From Kribbella sp. NBC_00382 (GTDB taxonomy: Bacteria; Actinomycetota; Actinomycetes; Propionibacteriales; Kribbellaceae), in contig NZ_CP107954.1 of the NCBI RefSeq assembly GCF_036067295.1, forward strand, positions 6,510,001 to 6,574,000: DNA of 64,000 nt, given 5' to 3'. Each line of letters starts with the position of its first letter. Position 1 is the first letter of the stretch. Below the pieces are notes generated by a model. The model was not told where the DNA came from. It did no database searches and saw only the letters and a program-made list of their open reading frames with translations. The translations under genes and the position numbers were made by a program. Shown piece by piece: positions 44,014-52,867 of this stretch.

Positions 44014-44049
44014 CGTCCGGGGCCTGGCAGATCCGCCAGGCCCCGGACG
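44014..44049. terminator. Bidirectional terminator between RHS gene and isomerase
   Basis: CGTCCGGGGCCTGGC, a 6-base loop and GCCAGGCCCCGGACG form a perfect 15-bp stem, 9 bases after the RHS stop and 4 before the end of the convergent isomerase gene. Confidence 0.85.
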
Positions 44050-44053
44050 TCGC

Positions 44054-44809
44054 TCAAGCCAGTGCGCGGGCCGTGGCCAGGTCTGCGGTCAGCCGGTCCT
44101 CGACGGGGACGGACGGGTCGGAGTACTGGCCGGTGAGGCAGATCGGGCCGGTGTAGTCCTGGAGGTTGGCGAAGACGGCTGACCAGTCGGACAGGCCGTC
44201 GTCGGCTTGGCCGAACCAGGTCTTCCAGCCCTCGTCGGTCTGGATGTATTTGGCGTTCTTGAGGTTGACGATGCCGAGGCGATCCCGCACCAGCTCGAGC
44301 GTGATAGCGGGGTCATCGCCGGCCAGGGCATCGTGGGCGGCGTCCCAGACGACCTTGAACTCGTCGGGGAGGCCTTCCAATAGGTGGAGGACACCCAGAG
44401 ACGACGTGACGAACTTGCCGTGGTGCGGTTGCACACCGACCTGTACGCCGTACTGCGTGACGAGCACGGCCGCGTCCTCCAGTTCCTGGCGGATCCGGCG
44501 TACCGACGCCGCGTACCCGTCCGGACCGAGGGGCGCCATGATGCGGATCATCGGGACGCCCGCCTTGGCCGCTGCCGAGAACGCGCTCTCCGACAGGTCG
44601 CTGGCGATGCTGATCGGCTCGACGCCCTCGGCGCGGAGTTGCTCGACGAACGGCGGCAGGTCGGACTCGGCGGTGGCCGGGGTGACGAAGGCGGTGTCGC
44701 GGACGGGGATCTCGGCGCCGGTGAAGCCGAGGCCGGCGACGAGCTTGCCCAACTCGTCACCGGGAAGGCCGGACCAGGGTTTGGTGAAGACGGACCATTG
44801 ATAGGTCAT
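44054..44809 (-). CDS. Sugar phosphate isomerase/epimerase, TIM-barrel (xylose isomerase-like)
   Basis: AP-endonuclease-2-type TIM barrel of 251 aa, usually metal dependent. Metal and substrate positions are suggested by GAEIPVRD, VGVQPHHGKFV, VVWDAAHDAL and NLKNAKYI. Members isomerise or epimerise sugars, inosose or keto acids. It is the last gene of the six-gene catabolic operon, three bases after the permease stop, so it probably acts on the imported sugar acid or a product of the enolase-type enzyme. Confidence 0.85.
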   Translation of the reverse strand: MTYQWSVFTKPWSGLPGDELGKLVAGLGFTGAEIPVRDTAFVTPATAESDLPPFVEQLRAEGVEPISIASDLSESAFSAAAKAGVPMIRIMAPLGPDGYAASVRRIRQELEDAAVLVTQYGVQVGVQPHHGKFVTSSLGVLHLLEGLPDEFKVVWDAAHDALAGDDPAITLELVRDRLGIVNLKNAKYIQTDEGWKTWFGQADDGLSDWSAVFANLQDYTGPICLTGQYSDPSVPVEDRLTADLATARALA

Positions 44810-44812
44810 GTG

Positions 44813-45667
44813 TCAGCGGCCTCCGAGCCCGCTCATGGTGATGCCTTTGACGAACCAGCGTTGGGTGAGGAAGAAGAGCACGATCAACGGGACCGTGGTG
44901 ATGGTTGCCGCCATCAACAGCAGGTTCCACTGGGTGCCGTTGGTGTCCTGGAAGACCTGCAGCCCGACAGCCGCAGTACGGGTCGAGTCGCTGTTGGAGA
45001 TGACTAGCGGCCAGAGCAGGTTGTTCCACTGACCGATGAACTTGAAGACCGCGAGCGTCGCGATCGCCGGCACCGCCAGCGGCACGATCACCCGGGTGAA
45101 TGCCTGCCACCGGTTGGCACCGTCGAGCCTGGCCGCCTCCTCGTAGTCGCGCGGGATGCCGAGGAAGAACTGCCGCAGCAGGAACACGCCGAGCGCGGTG
45201 AACGCGTGCGGCAGGATCATCCCCGGCCAGGTGTCGATGCCGTGCAGCTTCGCGACCAGGATGAACTGCGGGATCAGCGTCACCTGTGACGGGATCATCA
45301 GCGTCGCCAGATAGATCCCGAACAGCCAGGTCCGGCCGGGGAAGTTCAGCCGGGCGAACGCGTACGCCGCCAGCGCGGCCGTGACGGTCTCCAGCAGGGT
45401 CGTACCGGCCGCGAAGATGATCGTGTTGAGCAGGTACCGGCCGAGCGGAACCAGCTCGAACGCGCGCCGGAGGTTCTCCGGATGCCAACTGCTCGGCCAG
45501 AACGACGGCTGCGCGGCCATCGACTCGGCATCGGACTGGAACGCGACCAGGACCATCATCACAACCGGTACCAGCGTCAGCGCGGTCACCAGGTAACACG
45601 CGAAGACGACCAGCTTGCGGGTGGCCACCGGGTTCTTCAGCAGCGGGGTCAGGGCGTTAGTTGTCAT
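44813..45667 (-). CDS. Sugar ABC transporter permease, MalG type
   Basis: CUT1 permease of 284 aa with six hydrophobic segments. The EAA loop is DYEEAARLDGANRWQAFTR near residues 195-213. The frame is open to 45754, but ATG 45667 (MTTNALTPLLKNPVA) starts the recognisable sequence and overlaps the upstream permease end by 11 bases. Fourth transport-related gene of the operon; pairs with the MalF-type permease. Confidence 0.92.
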   Translation of the reverse strand: MTTNALTPLLKNPVATRKLVVFACYLVTALTLVPVVMMVLVAFQSDAESMAAQPSFWPSSWHPENLRRAFELVPLGRYLLNTIIFAAGTTLLETVTAALAAYAFARLNFPGRTWLFGIYLATLMIPSQVTLIPQFILVAKLHGIDTWPGMILPHAFTALGVFLLRQFFLGIPRDYEEAARLDGANRWQAFTRVIVPLAVPAIATLAVFKFIGQWNNLLWPLVISNSDSTRTAAVGLQVFQDTNGTQWNLLLMAATITTVPLIVLFFLTQRWFVKGITMSGLGGR

Positions 45668-46601
45668 AGTGGACGAGCCTCCGCTGCAGCACGAACTGGG
45701 CCGCGGTGATGACGACGATGAACCCGAACAGGACCAGCGACTGCGCCGCGGCATACCCCTGGTCGTAGTTCTCGAAGCCGGTCCGGTAGATGTACATGAC
45801 GAGCGTCGTGGTCCGCGATCCCGGCCCGCCGTTGGTCATGATGAGTGCCTGGTCGAAGACCTGGAACGAGCCGATCACCGAGGTCACGATGACGAAGAAC
45901 AGCGACGGTGACAGCATCGGCAGCGTGACACTGCGGAAGCTCTGCCAGCTCGAGCTGCCGTCCACCTTGGCCGCCTCGTAGAGCTGCTGCGGGATCGCCT
46001 GCAGACCGGCCAGGAAGACGACCATGCCGAACCCGAAGCTCTTCCAGACGCTCATCGCGATCAGCGCCGGCATCGCCCAGTTGTCGCTGATCAGCCAGGC
46101 CGGGCCGTCGAAGCCGAACCAGCCGAGCACGGTGTTCACCAGGCCACCGTGCGGGATGTAGAGCCAGATCCAGACGAACGCGACCGCCACCGTGATCGTT
46201 GCGTACGGCAACAGCAGCAGGGAGCGGAAGACCGCGATCCGGCGCAGGCCCTGGTTGAGCAGCAAGGCCAGCGCGAGACTCACCAGGATCGTCAACGGGA
46301 CGCTCACCAGGGTGAAGTACACGGTGTTGCCGAGCGCGGACCAGAAGGTCGGATCGGGTCCTAGCCGGGCGAAGTTCTTCAGTCCGGCGAAGGTGGGGGA
46401 GCTGAACAGGTTCCAGTTGAGCAGTGAGATCACGCCGGCCGCAACCACCGGGCCGGCGGTGAAGATCAGGAAGCCGATCAGGCTGGGCAGGATGAACAGC
46501 CAGGCGGCGAGCGTCTCCTTGTTCCGCCACCGCGGCGTCGGTCCGGTCGGTGGAGGCTTGGCGTTCGTTGCCGTTTGAAGGGGCAGTGTGTCGACGGCCA
46601 T
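45657..46601 (-). CDS. Sugar ABC transporter permease, MalF type
   Basis: CUT1 permease of 314 aa. A Pro-rich cytoplasmic N terminus precedes six hydrophobic segments. EAA loop: QLYEAAKVDGSSSWQSFR near residues 222-239. Six bases after the lipoprotein gene and overlapping the next permease. No ATPase gene is in this operon, so a shared ATPase is implied, as for the rhamnoside operon. Confidence 0.92.
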   Translation of the reverse strand: MAVDTLPLQTATNAKPPPTGPTPRWRNKETLAAWLFILPSLIGFLIFTAGPVVAAGVISLLNWNLFSSPTFAGLKNFARLGPDPTFWSALGNTVYFTLVSVPLTILVSLALALLLNQGLRRIAVFRSLLLLPYATITVAVAFVWIWLYIPHGGLVNTVLGWFGFDGPAWLISDNWAMPALIAMSVWKSFGFGMVVFLAGLQAIPQQLYEAAKVDGSSSWQSFRSVTLPMLSPSLFFVIVTSVIGSFQVFDQALIMTNGGPGSRTTTLVMYIYRTGFENYDQGYAAAQSLVLFGFIVVITAAQFVLQRRLVHYDN

Positions 46602-46607
46602 CCGGGG

Positions 46608-47948
46608 TCACCCCTTCCTGGCTTCGGCTTGGCGGACGTTGTCCTGGTGCTGCTTCATCAGTACGTCGAGACGCGGCGTCAACCCATCGATCGCGTCGGC
46701 CACGGAGACCTGGCCGAGGAAAGTCCGCGGCAGGTCCTGACCGAGCAACTGCTTGACCTGGTTCCAGTTGGTCGTGACGTCGAACGCGTGCCCGCCCGCG
46801 ACCTTGCCGGCCAGGATGTCCTGCACGACTCCGAGGTTGTCGGGCGGCGGCTTGAAGGCGCTACCCGCTGACAGTCGGGCCGGGTTGTTGCGGCCGGCCT
46901 TCGCGTAGATGTCGAGGGCGCCGGTGCTGGTCAGTGTCTTGAGCAGTCGCCAGGCCAGCTCAAGATCGTTGCCTTTGACACCCGAGGGGATCGCGAAGGA
47001 CGAGCCGGACACTCTCGGCGTACTGCCGGCCGCCCCGGCCGGGAACGGGATGACATCCCAGTCGAACTTCGCCTTGCGGACGTTCACCACCTGCCACGGA
47101 CCGTTCTGCATGAAGGCGACGTTGCCCTCCATGAAGTTGGCCAGCGAGCTCTCGGTCACCAGGTTGCTGATCGGTGGCGTCACCTGGTCCTTGACGAACA
47201 GATCGATCACGAACTGGATCGCCTGCATCGCCTCCGGCCGGTTCAGCGTGCTGACCGACTGGTCGTCGTTCATCACGTTGCCGCCGGCGCAGTAGATCCA
47301 CGAGACGAGGTCGTCGATCGCCGGCGCGCAGGTGAAGCCGTACTGGTCAGGTGGCTTCGTCAGTTCCTTGGCGAGCTCCCGGAAGGCTTCCCAGGTCATC
47401 GGCTCGGTCTTGGACGGCGCTGCGATTCCGGCCTTCGCCAGGATCGTCTTGTTGTAGTACATGACGGTCGGGGCGACGTCGAAGCCGATCGCGTAGGTCT
47501 TGCCGTTGAAGGACGAGATCTTCCGGCTCAACGGATAGAAGTCGTCGGTCTTGAAGTCCGGGTCGGCGGCGATCAGGTCGTCGAGTGGCTGATGGGCGCC
47601 GCGGGAGGCGTAGGTCGGGATCAGCGTGCCGTTCAGCGCGGTCACCAGGCTCGCCGTACCGCTGACGAGCTGGAGGTCGAGCTTGGTCGGATAAGGGCCG
47701 GAGGGCGTGAGGGTCGGGATCGATGCGAGCTTCAGTTGCTGCTCGACGTACTTGCTGAAGTCTTCCCAGACCTTGCGTTCGGCGGGGCTGCTCGACCACA
47801 TCGACCAGGTGGCCGCGTTCTTGGGCGTTGACGAACAGGCTGTGAGTACTCCGGATGCGGCGACCGCGGCGCCTGTGTACTTGAGGAAGCTGCGGCGGGA
47901 CAGCCCTGACTGGGGTGGTGGGGTGGGCCTGGAATCAAGGGCGGACAT
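46608..47948 (-). CDS. Sugar ABC transporter substrate-binding lipoprotein (Tat-exported)
   Basis: Family 1 solute-binding protein of 446 aa. The N terminus has a twin-arginine signal (LSRRSFLKYTG) followed by lipobox LTAC, so it should be exported folded by Tat and then lipidated at Cys near residue 38. The mature protein has the two-lobe features of CUT1 binders (TYAIGFDVAPTVMYYNK). Precedes both permeases in the operon; ligand probably a sugar or sugar acid. Confidence 0.92.
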   Translation of the reverse strand: MSALDSRPTPPPQSGLSRRSFLKYTGAAVAASGVLTACSSTPKNAATWSMWSSSPAERKVWEDFSKYVEQQLKLASIPTLTPSGPYPTKLDLQLVSGTASLVTALNGTLIPTYASRGAHQPLDDLIAADPDFKTDDFYPLSRKISSFNGKTYAIGFDVAPTVMYYNKTILAKAGIAAPSKTEPMTWEAFRELAKELTKPPDQYGFTCAPAIDDLVSWIYCAGGNVMNDDQSVSTLNRPEAMQAIQFVIDLFVKDQVTPPISNLVTESSLANFMEGNVAFMQNGPWQVVNVRKAKFDWDVIPFPAGAAGSTPRVSGSSFAIPSGVKGNDLELAWRLLKTLTSTGALDIYAKAGRNNPARLSAGSAFKPPPDNLGVVQDILAGKVAGGHAFDVTTNWNQVKQLLGQDLPRTFLGQVSVADAIDGLTPRLDVLMKQHQDNVRQAEARKG

Positions 47949-47961
47949 AGGGGTTACTCCT

Positions 47962-49104
47962 CTAGGTGAAGAGCAGGGTGATCGACTCGGCGCGGATGCG
48001 GTCCTCGTCGACCTGGACGCCCAGACCGGGCGCGGTGGGGACCGTTGCGACGGCCTTGGTGATGGTCAGCCCCTCGACGTACAGGTCAGAGAGCAGTTCA
48101 GGACCGTTCAACTCCGCGGGCAGCGCGAGATCGAGCTGGCTGAACAGATGCAGCGCGGCCGCGAAGCCGATCCCGCAGTCGGTCAGGCCGCTGGCGAGGA
48201 TCTCGATGCCCGCGGAGAGCGCTACCTGAGCGGTCTTCAGCGCGTTCCGCAGACCGCCGGCCTTGCAGATCTTCACCACGACCAGGTCGGCGGCGTCGAG
48301 CCGGATCGCCCGGGCCAGGTCCTGCGCGGTGAAGCTGCCCTCGTCGATCGCGATCGGCAGGTCGATCAGCTCGCGCAGCCGGTGCATGGCCAGCGTGTCC
48401 GTGCTCGGAACTGGTTGCTCCACGCAATGAATCGTGCGGACGTGGCTGGTCCGGTCGAGGAGCTGCTTGAGCGCGCTCGGCCGGTACGACTGGTTGGCGT
48501 CCAGCCACAGCGGCTTGGCGCCGGCCACCTCCGCGACCGTCTCGATCGCGGCCGCGTCCGAGTCCAGATCGCCACCGATCTTCACCTTGTACGCCGAATA
48601 GTCCGACGACTGCTGAGCGTGCTCCTTCACGACGTCCGGAGCCCCGACACCGATCGCCGAGCACAGCGGAATCTCGTCGTGCAGCTTGCCGCCGAGCAAC
48701 GCATGCACCGGTACGCCGGCAAGCTTGCCCGCCGCGTCATGCATCGCAAGGTCGACCGCTGCCCGCGCGAACGGGAAGCCGTTCGAGACGGACGGACTCA
48801 GCCGCTTCGTCACCCGCTGATGGAAGAGCTCGACATCGAACGGCGTCAGCTCCAGCAGGATCGGCTCGAGATGACGCTTGATCACCACCGCGATCGTCTC
48901 GGCCGTCTCGTAGCTCCAGCTGGGGAGCGCTCTCTGCTCACCCCAACCGACCACCCCGTCCTCGGTCGTGAGCTTCACGAACACCACCGCCGCCGCCTGG
49001 TCCGGGGGCTTGTCGGGGGAGCCGACCGCGCCGCTGCCGAGCACGAACTGCCGCGCGAACGGCACCGCGACCGGGAACACCTCAACCGATCTGATCTTGC
49101 TCAT
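47962..49104 (-). CDS. Enolase-superfamily enzyme, muconate-lactonizing subgroup
   Basis: Mg-dependent enzyme of 380 aa abstracting a proton next to a carboxylate. Lys pair in SAYKVKIGGDL (about 167); metal ligands Asp in LWLDANQ (about 196), Glu in CVEQPVP (about 223) and Asp in IAIDEGS (about 248); second Lys in VVVKICKAGG (about 272). This Lys/Lys arrangement is that of muconate cycloisomerase, o-succinylbenzoate synthase and dipeptide epimerase, not the His-Asp dyad of sugar-acid dehydratases. Start ATG overlaps the dehydrogenase stop (ATGA). In a sugar-transport operon its substrate is uncertain. Confidence 0.88.
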   Translation of the reverse strand: MSKIRSVEVFPVAVPFARQFVLGSGAVGSPDKPPDQAAAVVFVKLTTEDGVVGWGEQRALPSWSYETAETIAVVIKRHLEPILLELTPFDVELFHQRVTKRLSPSVSNGFPFARAAVDLAMHDAAGKLAGVPVHALLGGKLHDEIPLCSAIGVGAPDVVKEHAQQSSDYSAYKVKIGGDLDSDAAAIETVAEVAGAKPLWLDANQSYRPSALKQLLDRTSHVRTIHCVEQPVPSTDTLAMHRLRELIDLPIAIDEGSFTAQDLARAIRLDAADLVVVKICKAGGLRNALKTAQVALSAGIEILASGLTDCGIGFAAALHLFSQLDLALPAELNGPELLSDLYVEGLTITKAVATVPTAPGLGVQVDEDRIRAESITLLFT

Positions 49105-50087
49105 GCCGCGATCGCCCAGACCGCGGGATCGACAAAGCTCGGACCGCGAACACCGCCGTCAAGCCACTTGAGAACGTCCTCGATGACATAGCCCGCTAGT
49201 GCGAGGTGACCTTCGACGGTGTCGCCCGCGATGTGTGGCGTGAGGAGCAGGTTCGGCGCGGCCAACACGTCTGGACCGAACTTCGGCGGCTCCGGGTCGT
49301 ACACATCCAGCGCGGCGAACAGCCGCCCGTCGAGGCAGTGCTCCAGCAGCGCCGGCTGATCGACGGCCGGTCCGCGCGAAGAGTTGACGACGATCGCGCC
49401 GTCCGGCAACTGCTCGATCAGCTTCCGCGTCACCAGCCCACGAGTCTCCGGCACGTCCGGCACGTGAATGGAGACGAACCGAGACTGCAACGCCTCCTCC
49501 AGCTCAGCCACCCGTACGCCGAGTTGCTGCGCGCGTTCGGCTGTCAGGTACGGGTCGTACACGACGATGTCGCAGCCGAACGGCTTGAGGAGGGTGATCA
49601 GCGCGCGGGCGGTCGAGCTGGCTCCGAGGATGCCGACCTTCTGGCCGGCGAGTTCGCCACCCCTGAGTTGTGGTTGCTTCCAGCCGCCAGCGCGGAGTGC
49701 CTGGTCGAACTGGGGGAGTCGGCGCGCCAGCGTGAGCATCGAGGCGAGGCAGTACTCGCCGACCGACCAGGCGATCCGCGTGCCGGCCGAGAAGACAGCG
49801 ACGCCTTGGTCGAGGATCGCCGGATCGACGAGCTTCTTCACCGAACCGGCCGCGTGCGCGACGACCTTCGGGCCGTTGCCATCCACCCACAGCGCCTTGT
49901 CGAGGTGCGGCGTACCCCAGCTGGTCAGGAGTACGTCGCTGCCGGCCGCCAGCTCGGCGACCACCTCCGGGCTCAGGTCGGGTCCGGCCCAACTGACGTC
50001 GAACCGCTCGGCGAGCAGCGCCCGGGTCTGCGGGCTGCACACGTCGTCGGCCCGGTCGGGCGTCATCACCACCGCTAGCTTGGACAA
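49101..50087 (-). CDS. D-2-hydroxyacid dehydrogenase
   Basis: NAD-dependent dehydrogenase of 328 aa. Nucleotide-binding segment GQKVGILGASSTARALITLL is unusual: the Rossmann GxGxxG is replaced by a Ser-rich GASSTA as in some members. Catalytic Arg in VNSSRGPAVDQPAL, Glu in DVYDPEPP and His in LLTPHIAGDT are present. Start is TTG at 50087 after AGGAG with 5-base spacing. First gene of the leftward operon; the LysR gene lies opposite. Confidence 0.88.
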   Translation of the reverse strand: MSKLAVVMTPDRADDVCSPQTRALLAERFDVSWAGPDLSPEVVAELAAGSDVLLTSWGTPHLDKALWVDGNGPKVVAHAAGSVKKLVDPAILDQGVAVFSAGTRIAWSVGEYCLASMLTLARRLPQFDQALRAGGWKQPQLRGGELAGQKVGILGASSTARALITLLKPFGCDIVVYDPYLTAERAQQLGVRVAELEEALQSRFVSIHVPDVPETRGLVTRKLIEQLPDGAIVVNSSRGPAVDQPALLEHCLDGRLFAALDVYDPEPPKFGPDVLAAPNLLLTPHIAGDTVEGHLALAGYVIEDVLKWLDGGVRGPSFVDPAVWAIAA

Positions 50088-50191
50088 GCTGACTCCTCGG
50101 ATCGCTTCGGGCGTTGACCCGAAGGTAAGGGCTTTCCGTTATGCTCGTCCAAGCCCATTTCCGCATCGACCGATACCGTGAGGGCATCGCT

Positions 50192-51082
50192 ATGGATCTC
50201 TCCCTGCAGCAGTTGCGTGGATTCGTCGCGGTCGCCGAGGAACAGCACTTCGGCCGCGCCGCCCAGCGGCTCAACCTGACCCAGCCGCCGCTGACCCGGC
50301 AGATCCAGGGGCTGGAGCGCTCTCTGGGCGTCAGCCTGTTCGACCGAACCGGCAGGGGAGTGCGGCTCACCGCGGCCGGCCAGGTCTTCCTCGAGCACTC
50401 CCGGCGGGTGCTGGCATTGCTTGAGGTGGCGCCCGACGCAGCCCGGCGAGCGGCGGATGGGCAGACCGGTACGTTGCGGATCGCGTTCACCGCGATCGGG
50501 GCGTACGCCGTACTGGCCGACTTCCTGACGATGGTGAGCAAGCGGACTCCGGCGGTGACGGCGGAGCTGACCGAACTGGTGAGCCCGGACCAGTTCGAGG
50601 CGCTGGCGAATCTGGAGATCGATCTCGGTATCGTCCGGCCGCCGATCCCGGCGCAGTTCGACTCGGTGCTGGTGCATTCGGAGGATCTCGTGCTCGCGGT
50701 ACCGGCCGATCACAAGCTGGCCGATGGAGAGAGCGCTGTCTCGCTCGCTGACGTGACGGACGACTACATCGGCTACAGCCCCGAAGGGTCGCAGTACCTG
50801 CACGACATCTGCGCCGCGATGATCGGCATGAACCGGTACGCCGTCAGCCAACTCGCGTCGCAGGTGCCGACGATGCTCGCGCTGGTCCGGGCCGGGCTGG
50901 GGTGTGCGCTGATTCCGCGGTCGATCATGGCGATGGGCGTCGCCGGCGTGCGCTATCGCGAGCTCGACGCGGCGGACGCGCACTCGGTGACGCTGCACGC
51001 GGCGTGGAGTCCGGACAGTCCGAATCCCGCTCTCCAGCGACTGGCCGAGTCATTGAAGGCAAATCCACATCTGGATGCCTGA
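50192..51082 (+). CDS. LysR-family transcriptional regulator
   Basis: Regulator of 296 aa. Winged helix in MDLSLQQLRGFVAVAEEQHF and RAAQRLNLTQPPLTRQIQGL, then the ligand-binding domain with TLRIAFTAIGAYAVL. ATG 50192 starts exactly at the conserved N terminus; the frame is open upstream without conserved sequence. Divergent from the six-gene operon by 104 bases; a possible promoter TTGACC (50114) with TATGCT (50140) lies in between. Probably activates the operon in response to its substrate. Confidence 0.92.
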   Translation: MDLSLQQLRGFVAVAEEQHFGRAAQRLNLTQPPLTRQIQGLERSLGVSLFDRTGRGVRLTAAGQVFLEHSRRVLALLEVAPDAARRAADGQTGTLRIAFTAIGAYAVLADFLTMVSKRTPAVTAELTELVSPDQFEALANLEIDLGIVRPPIPAQFDSVLVHSEDLVLAVPADHKLADGESAVSLADVTDDYIGYSPEGSQYLHDICAAMIGMNRYAVSQLASQVPTMLALVRAGLGCALIPRSIMAMGVAGVRYRELDAADAHSVTLHAAWSPDSPNPALQRLAESLKANPHLDA

Positions 51083-51091
51083 CAGTCGAGC

Positions 51092-51122
51092 TTGACCTAG
51101 AGCTGGCTCTAACTCGTAGTGT
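51092..51122 (+). promoter_or_regulatory. MerR-type promoter with 19-bp spacer
   Basis: TTGACC (51092-51097) and TAGTGT (51117-51122) are 19 bases apart, the overlong spacing activated by MerR-family proteins. The spacer holds the perfect palindrome TAGAGC-TG-GCTCTA (51098-51111). The -10 ends 7 bases before ATG 51130, so the mRNA should be leaderless. No merR gene is in the window. Confidence 0.65.
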
Positions 51123-51129
51123 CGAAGAC

Positions 51130-52086
51130 ATGAGCACTTCACAGCACAAGATCGGCTCGGGCTTCGGCCATGGCACCAAGGCGGACGAGGTCCTCGAGGG
51201 CATCGACCTGACCGGCAAGCTCGCGCTCGTCACCGGCGGCTACTCGGGCATCGGGATCGAGACCACTCGCGCCCTGGCCAAGGCGGGCGCGCAGGTCGTA
51301 GTACCGGCCCGACGACCCGACGCGGCTCAGGAAGCGCTCTCTGACATCCCCGGCGTGGAGGTCGGCGAGCTGGATCTTGCCGACCTGGCGAGTGTGGAGT
51401 CCTTCGCCTCGGGCTTCCTCGCGTCCGGGCGGTCGATCGACATCCAGATCAACAACGCGGCCGTGATGGCCAACCCGGAGACGCGGGTCGGGCCCGGCTG
51501 GGAATCGCAGTTCGCCACCAACCACCTTGGGCACTTCGCGTTGACCAACCGGTTGTGGCCGGCCCTCGCCGCCGACGGTGGGGCGCGCGTGGTGGCGCTG
51601 TCGTCGTCGGGGCACCGGCGGTCGGACATCCGGTGGGACGACCCGCAGTTCACCCAGGGCTACGAGAAGTGGGCGGCGTACGGGCAGGCGAAGACGGCGA
51701 ACTCGCTGTTCGCGATCCAGCTCGATGCTTTGGGCAAGGATTCCGGCGTACGGGCGTTCGCTGTGCATCCGGGCGGGATCCTGACGCCGCTGCAGCGGCA
51801 CCTGCAGCGTGAGGAGATGGTCGGCTTCGGATGGATCGATGAGGAGGGCAACCCGGCGCGTCCGGATGTGTTCAAGACTCCGGAAGGCGGCGCCTCGACC
51901 TCGGTCTGGGCGGCCACTTCGCCGCAGCTCGACGGCCAGGGCGGAGTCTTCTGCGAGGACTGCGAGATCGCGGAGCTGTCGACGGACGACGCTCCTGGAG
52001 TACGGCCGTACGCCGTCGATCCCGCGTCGGCCGCCCGGCTATGGACCCTGTCCGCCGAGCTCACCGGCGTGAACGCCTTCAAGTAA
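51130..52086 (+). CDS. Short-chain dehydrogenase/reductase (retinol-dehydrogenase-like)
   Basis: SDR of 318 aa. Cofactor motif LVTGGYSGIGIETTRAL near residues 34-50, PARRPDA, INNAAVMANPE, catalytic Ser in VVALSSSGHRRSD and Tyr-Lys in YGQAKTAN. Length and the N-terminal extension match the protochlorophyllide/retinol-dehydrogenase-like group. No ribosome site precedes ATG 51130; together with the MerR-type promoter this indicates a leaderless transcript. Its TAA is the only stop between it and the following PrmC-like frame. Confidence 0.9.
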   Translation: MSTSQHKIGSGFGHGTKADEVLEGIDLTGKLALVTGGYSGIGIETTRALAKAGAQVVVPARRPDAAQEALSDIPGVEVGELDLADLASVESFASGFLASGRSIDIQINNAAVMANPETRVGPGWESQFATNHLGHFALTNRLWPALAADGGARVVALSSSGHRRSDIRWDDPQFTQGYEKWAAYGQAKTANSLFAIQLDALGKDSGVRAFAVHPGGILTPLQRHLQREEMVGFGWIDEEGNPARPDVFKTPEGGASTSVWAATSPQLDGQGGVFCEDCEIAELSTDDAPGVRPYAVDPASAARLWTLSAELTGVNAFK

Positions 52087-52095
52087 TCTGACCGC

Positions 52096-52863
52096 ATCAT
52101 CACATCAACCATCGTCAGCACCCTCCGCGCCGCCGGCTGCGTCTTCGCCGAGGACGAGGCGGACCTGCTGATCGCCGCAGCCCGCGACGACGCCGAACTC
52201 GCCCACCTGGTCGAGCAACGCGTCGCCGGGCTGCCCATCGAACACATCGTCGGCTACGCAGACTTCTGCGGCCTGCGCATCCTCGTCGACCCCGGCGTCT
52301 TCGTCCCACGACGCCGAACCGAACACCTGGTCGCGGAAGCGCTCTGGCTCACCACTCCAGGCTCAGTCGTGGTCGATCTCTGCTGCGGCTCAGGCGCTCT
52401 CGGCGTCGCCGTCCACGCCGGTCAACCCGGCATCTCCCTACATGCAGCGGATCTCGATCCCGTGGCCGTCGCCTGCGCCCGTCGCAACGTCGAACCCCTC
52501 GGCGGCCACGTCACCCAAGGCAACCTGTACGCCGCTCTGCCACCCGCGTTGCGCGGCCGGATCAACGTCCTGCTCTCGAACGTCCCGTACGTCCCCACCG
52601 ACGAGATCCGTTTCCTCCCCACCGAGGCCCGCCTCCACGAACCCGTCACCACCTTGGACGGCGGCACCGACGGCCTCGCGATCCTCCGCCTGGTAGCAGC
52701 CGAAGCCGCCCACTGGCTGGCCCCGGGTGGCAGCATGCTCGCAGAAACCAGCGAAGCGCAGGCTCCCGTCGCAGCCGCGATCTTGCGCGCAGCCGGTTTG
52801 ACACCTCGCATCACCACGTCGGACGAGCTCTACGCCACCACAGTCATCGGCACCAAGGAGTAG
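52096..52863 (+). CDS. PrmC-like protein N5-glutamine methyltransferase lacking a canonical start
   Basis: SAM-dependent methyltransferase of the HemK/PrmC type. Homology starts close behind the SDR stop: STLRAAGCVFAEDEADLL, then PIEHIVGYADFCGLRI, VPRRRTEHLV, SAM motif VVDLCCGSGALGVAVH and the substrate motif LLSNVPYVPTDEI, the NxPY of this subfamily. No ATG, GTG or TTG exists in any frame between the SDR stop (52084-52086) and GTG 52369, which already lies inside motif I. An ATC start at 52096 or 52099, coupled to SDR termination, is one possibility. The frame is otherwise intact to TAG 52861-52863. Confidence 0.7.
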   Translation: MITSTIVSTLRAAGCVFAEDEADLLIAAARDDAELAHLVEQRVAGLPIEHIVGYADFCGLRILVDPGVFVPRRRTEHLVAEALWLTTPGSVVVDLCCGSGALGVAVHAGQPGISLHAADLDPVAVACARRNVEPLGGHVTQGNLYAALPPALRGRINVLLSNVPYVPTDEIRFLPTEARLHEPVTTLDGGTDGLAILRLVAAEAAHWLAPGGSMLAETSEAQAPVAAAILRAAGLTPRITTSDELYATTVIGTKE

Positions 52864-52867
52864 CCCC

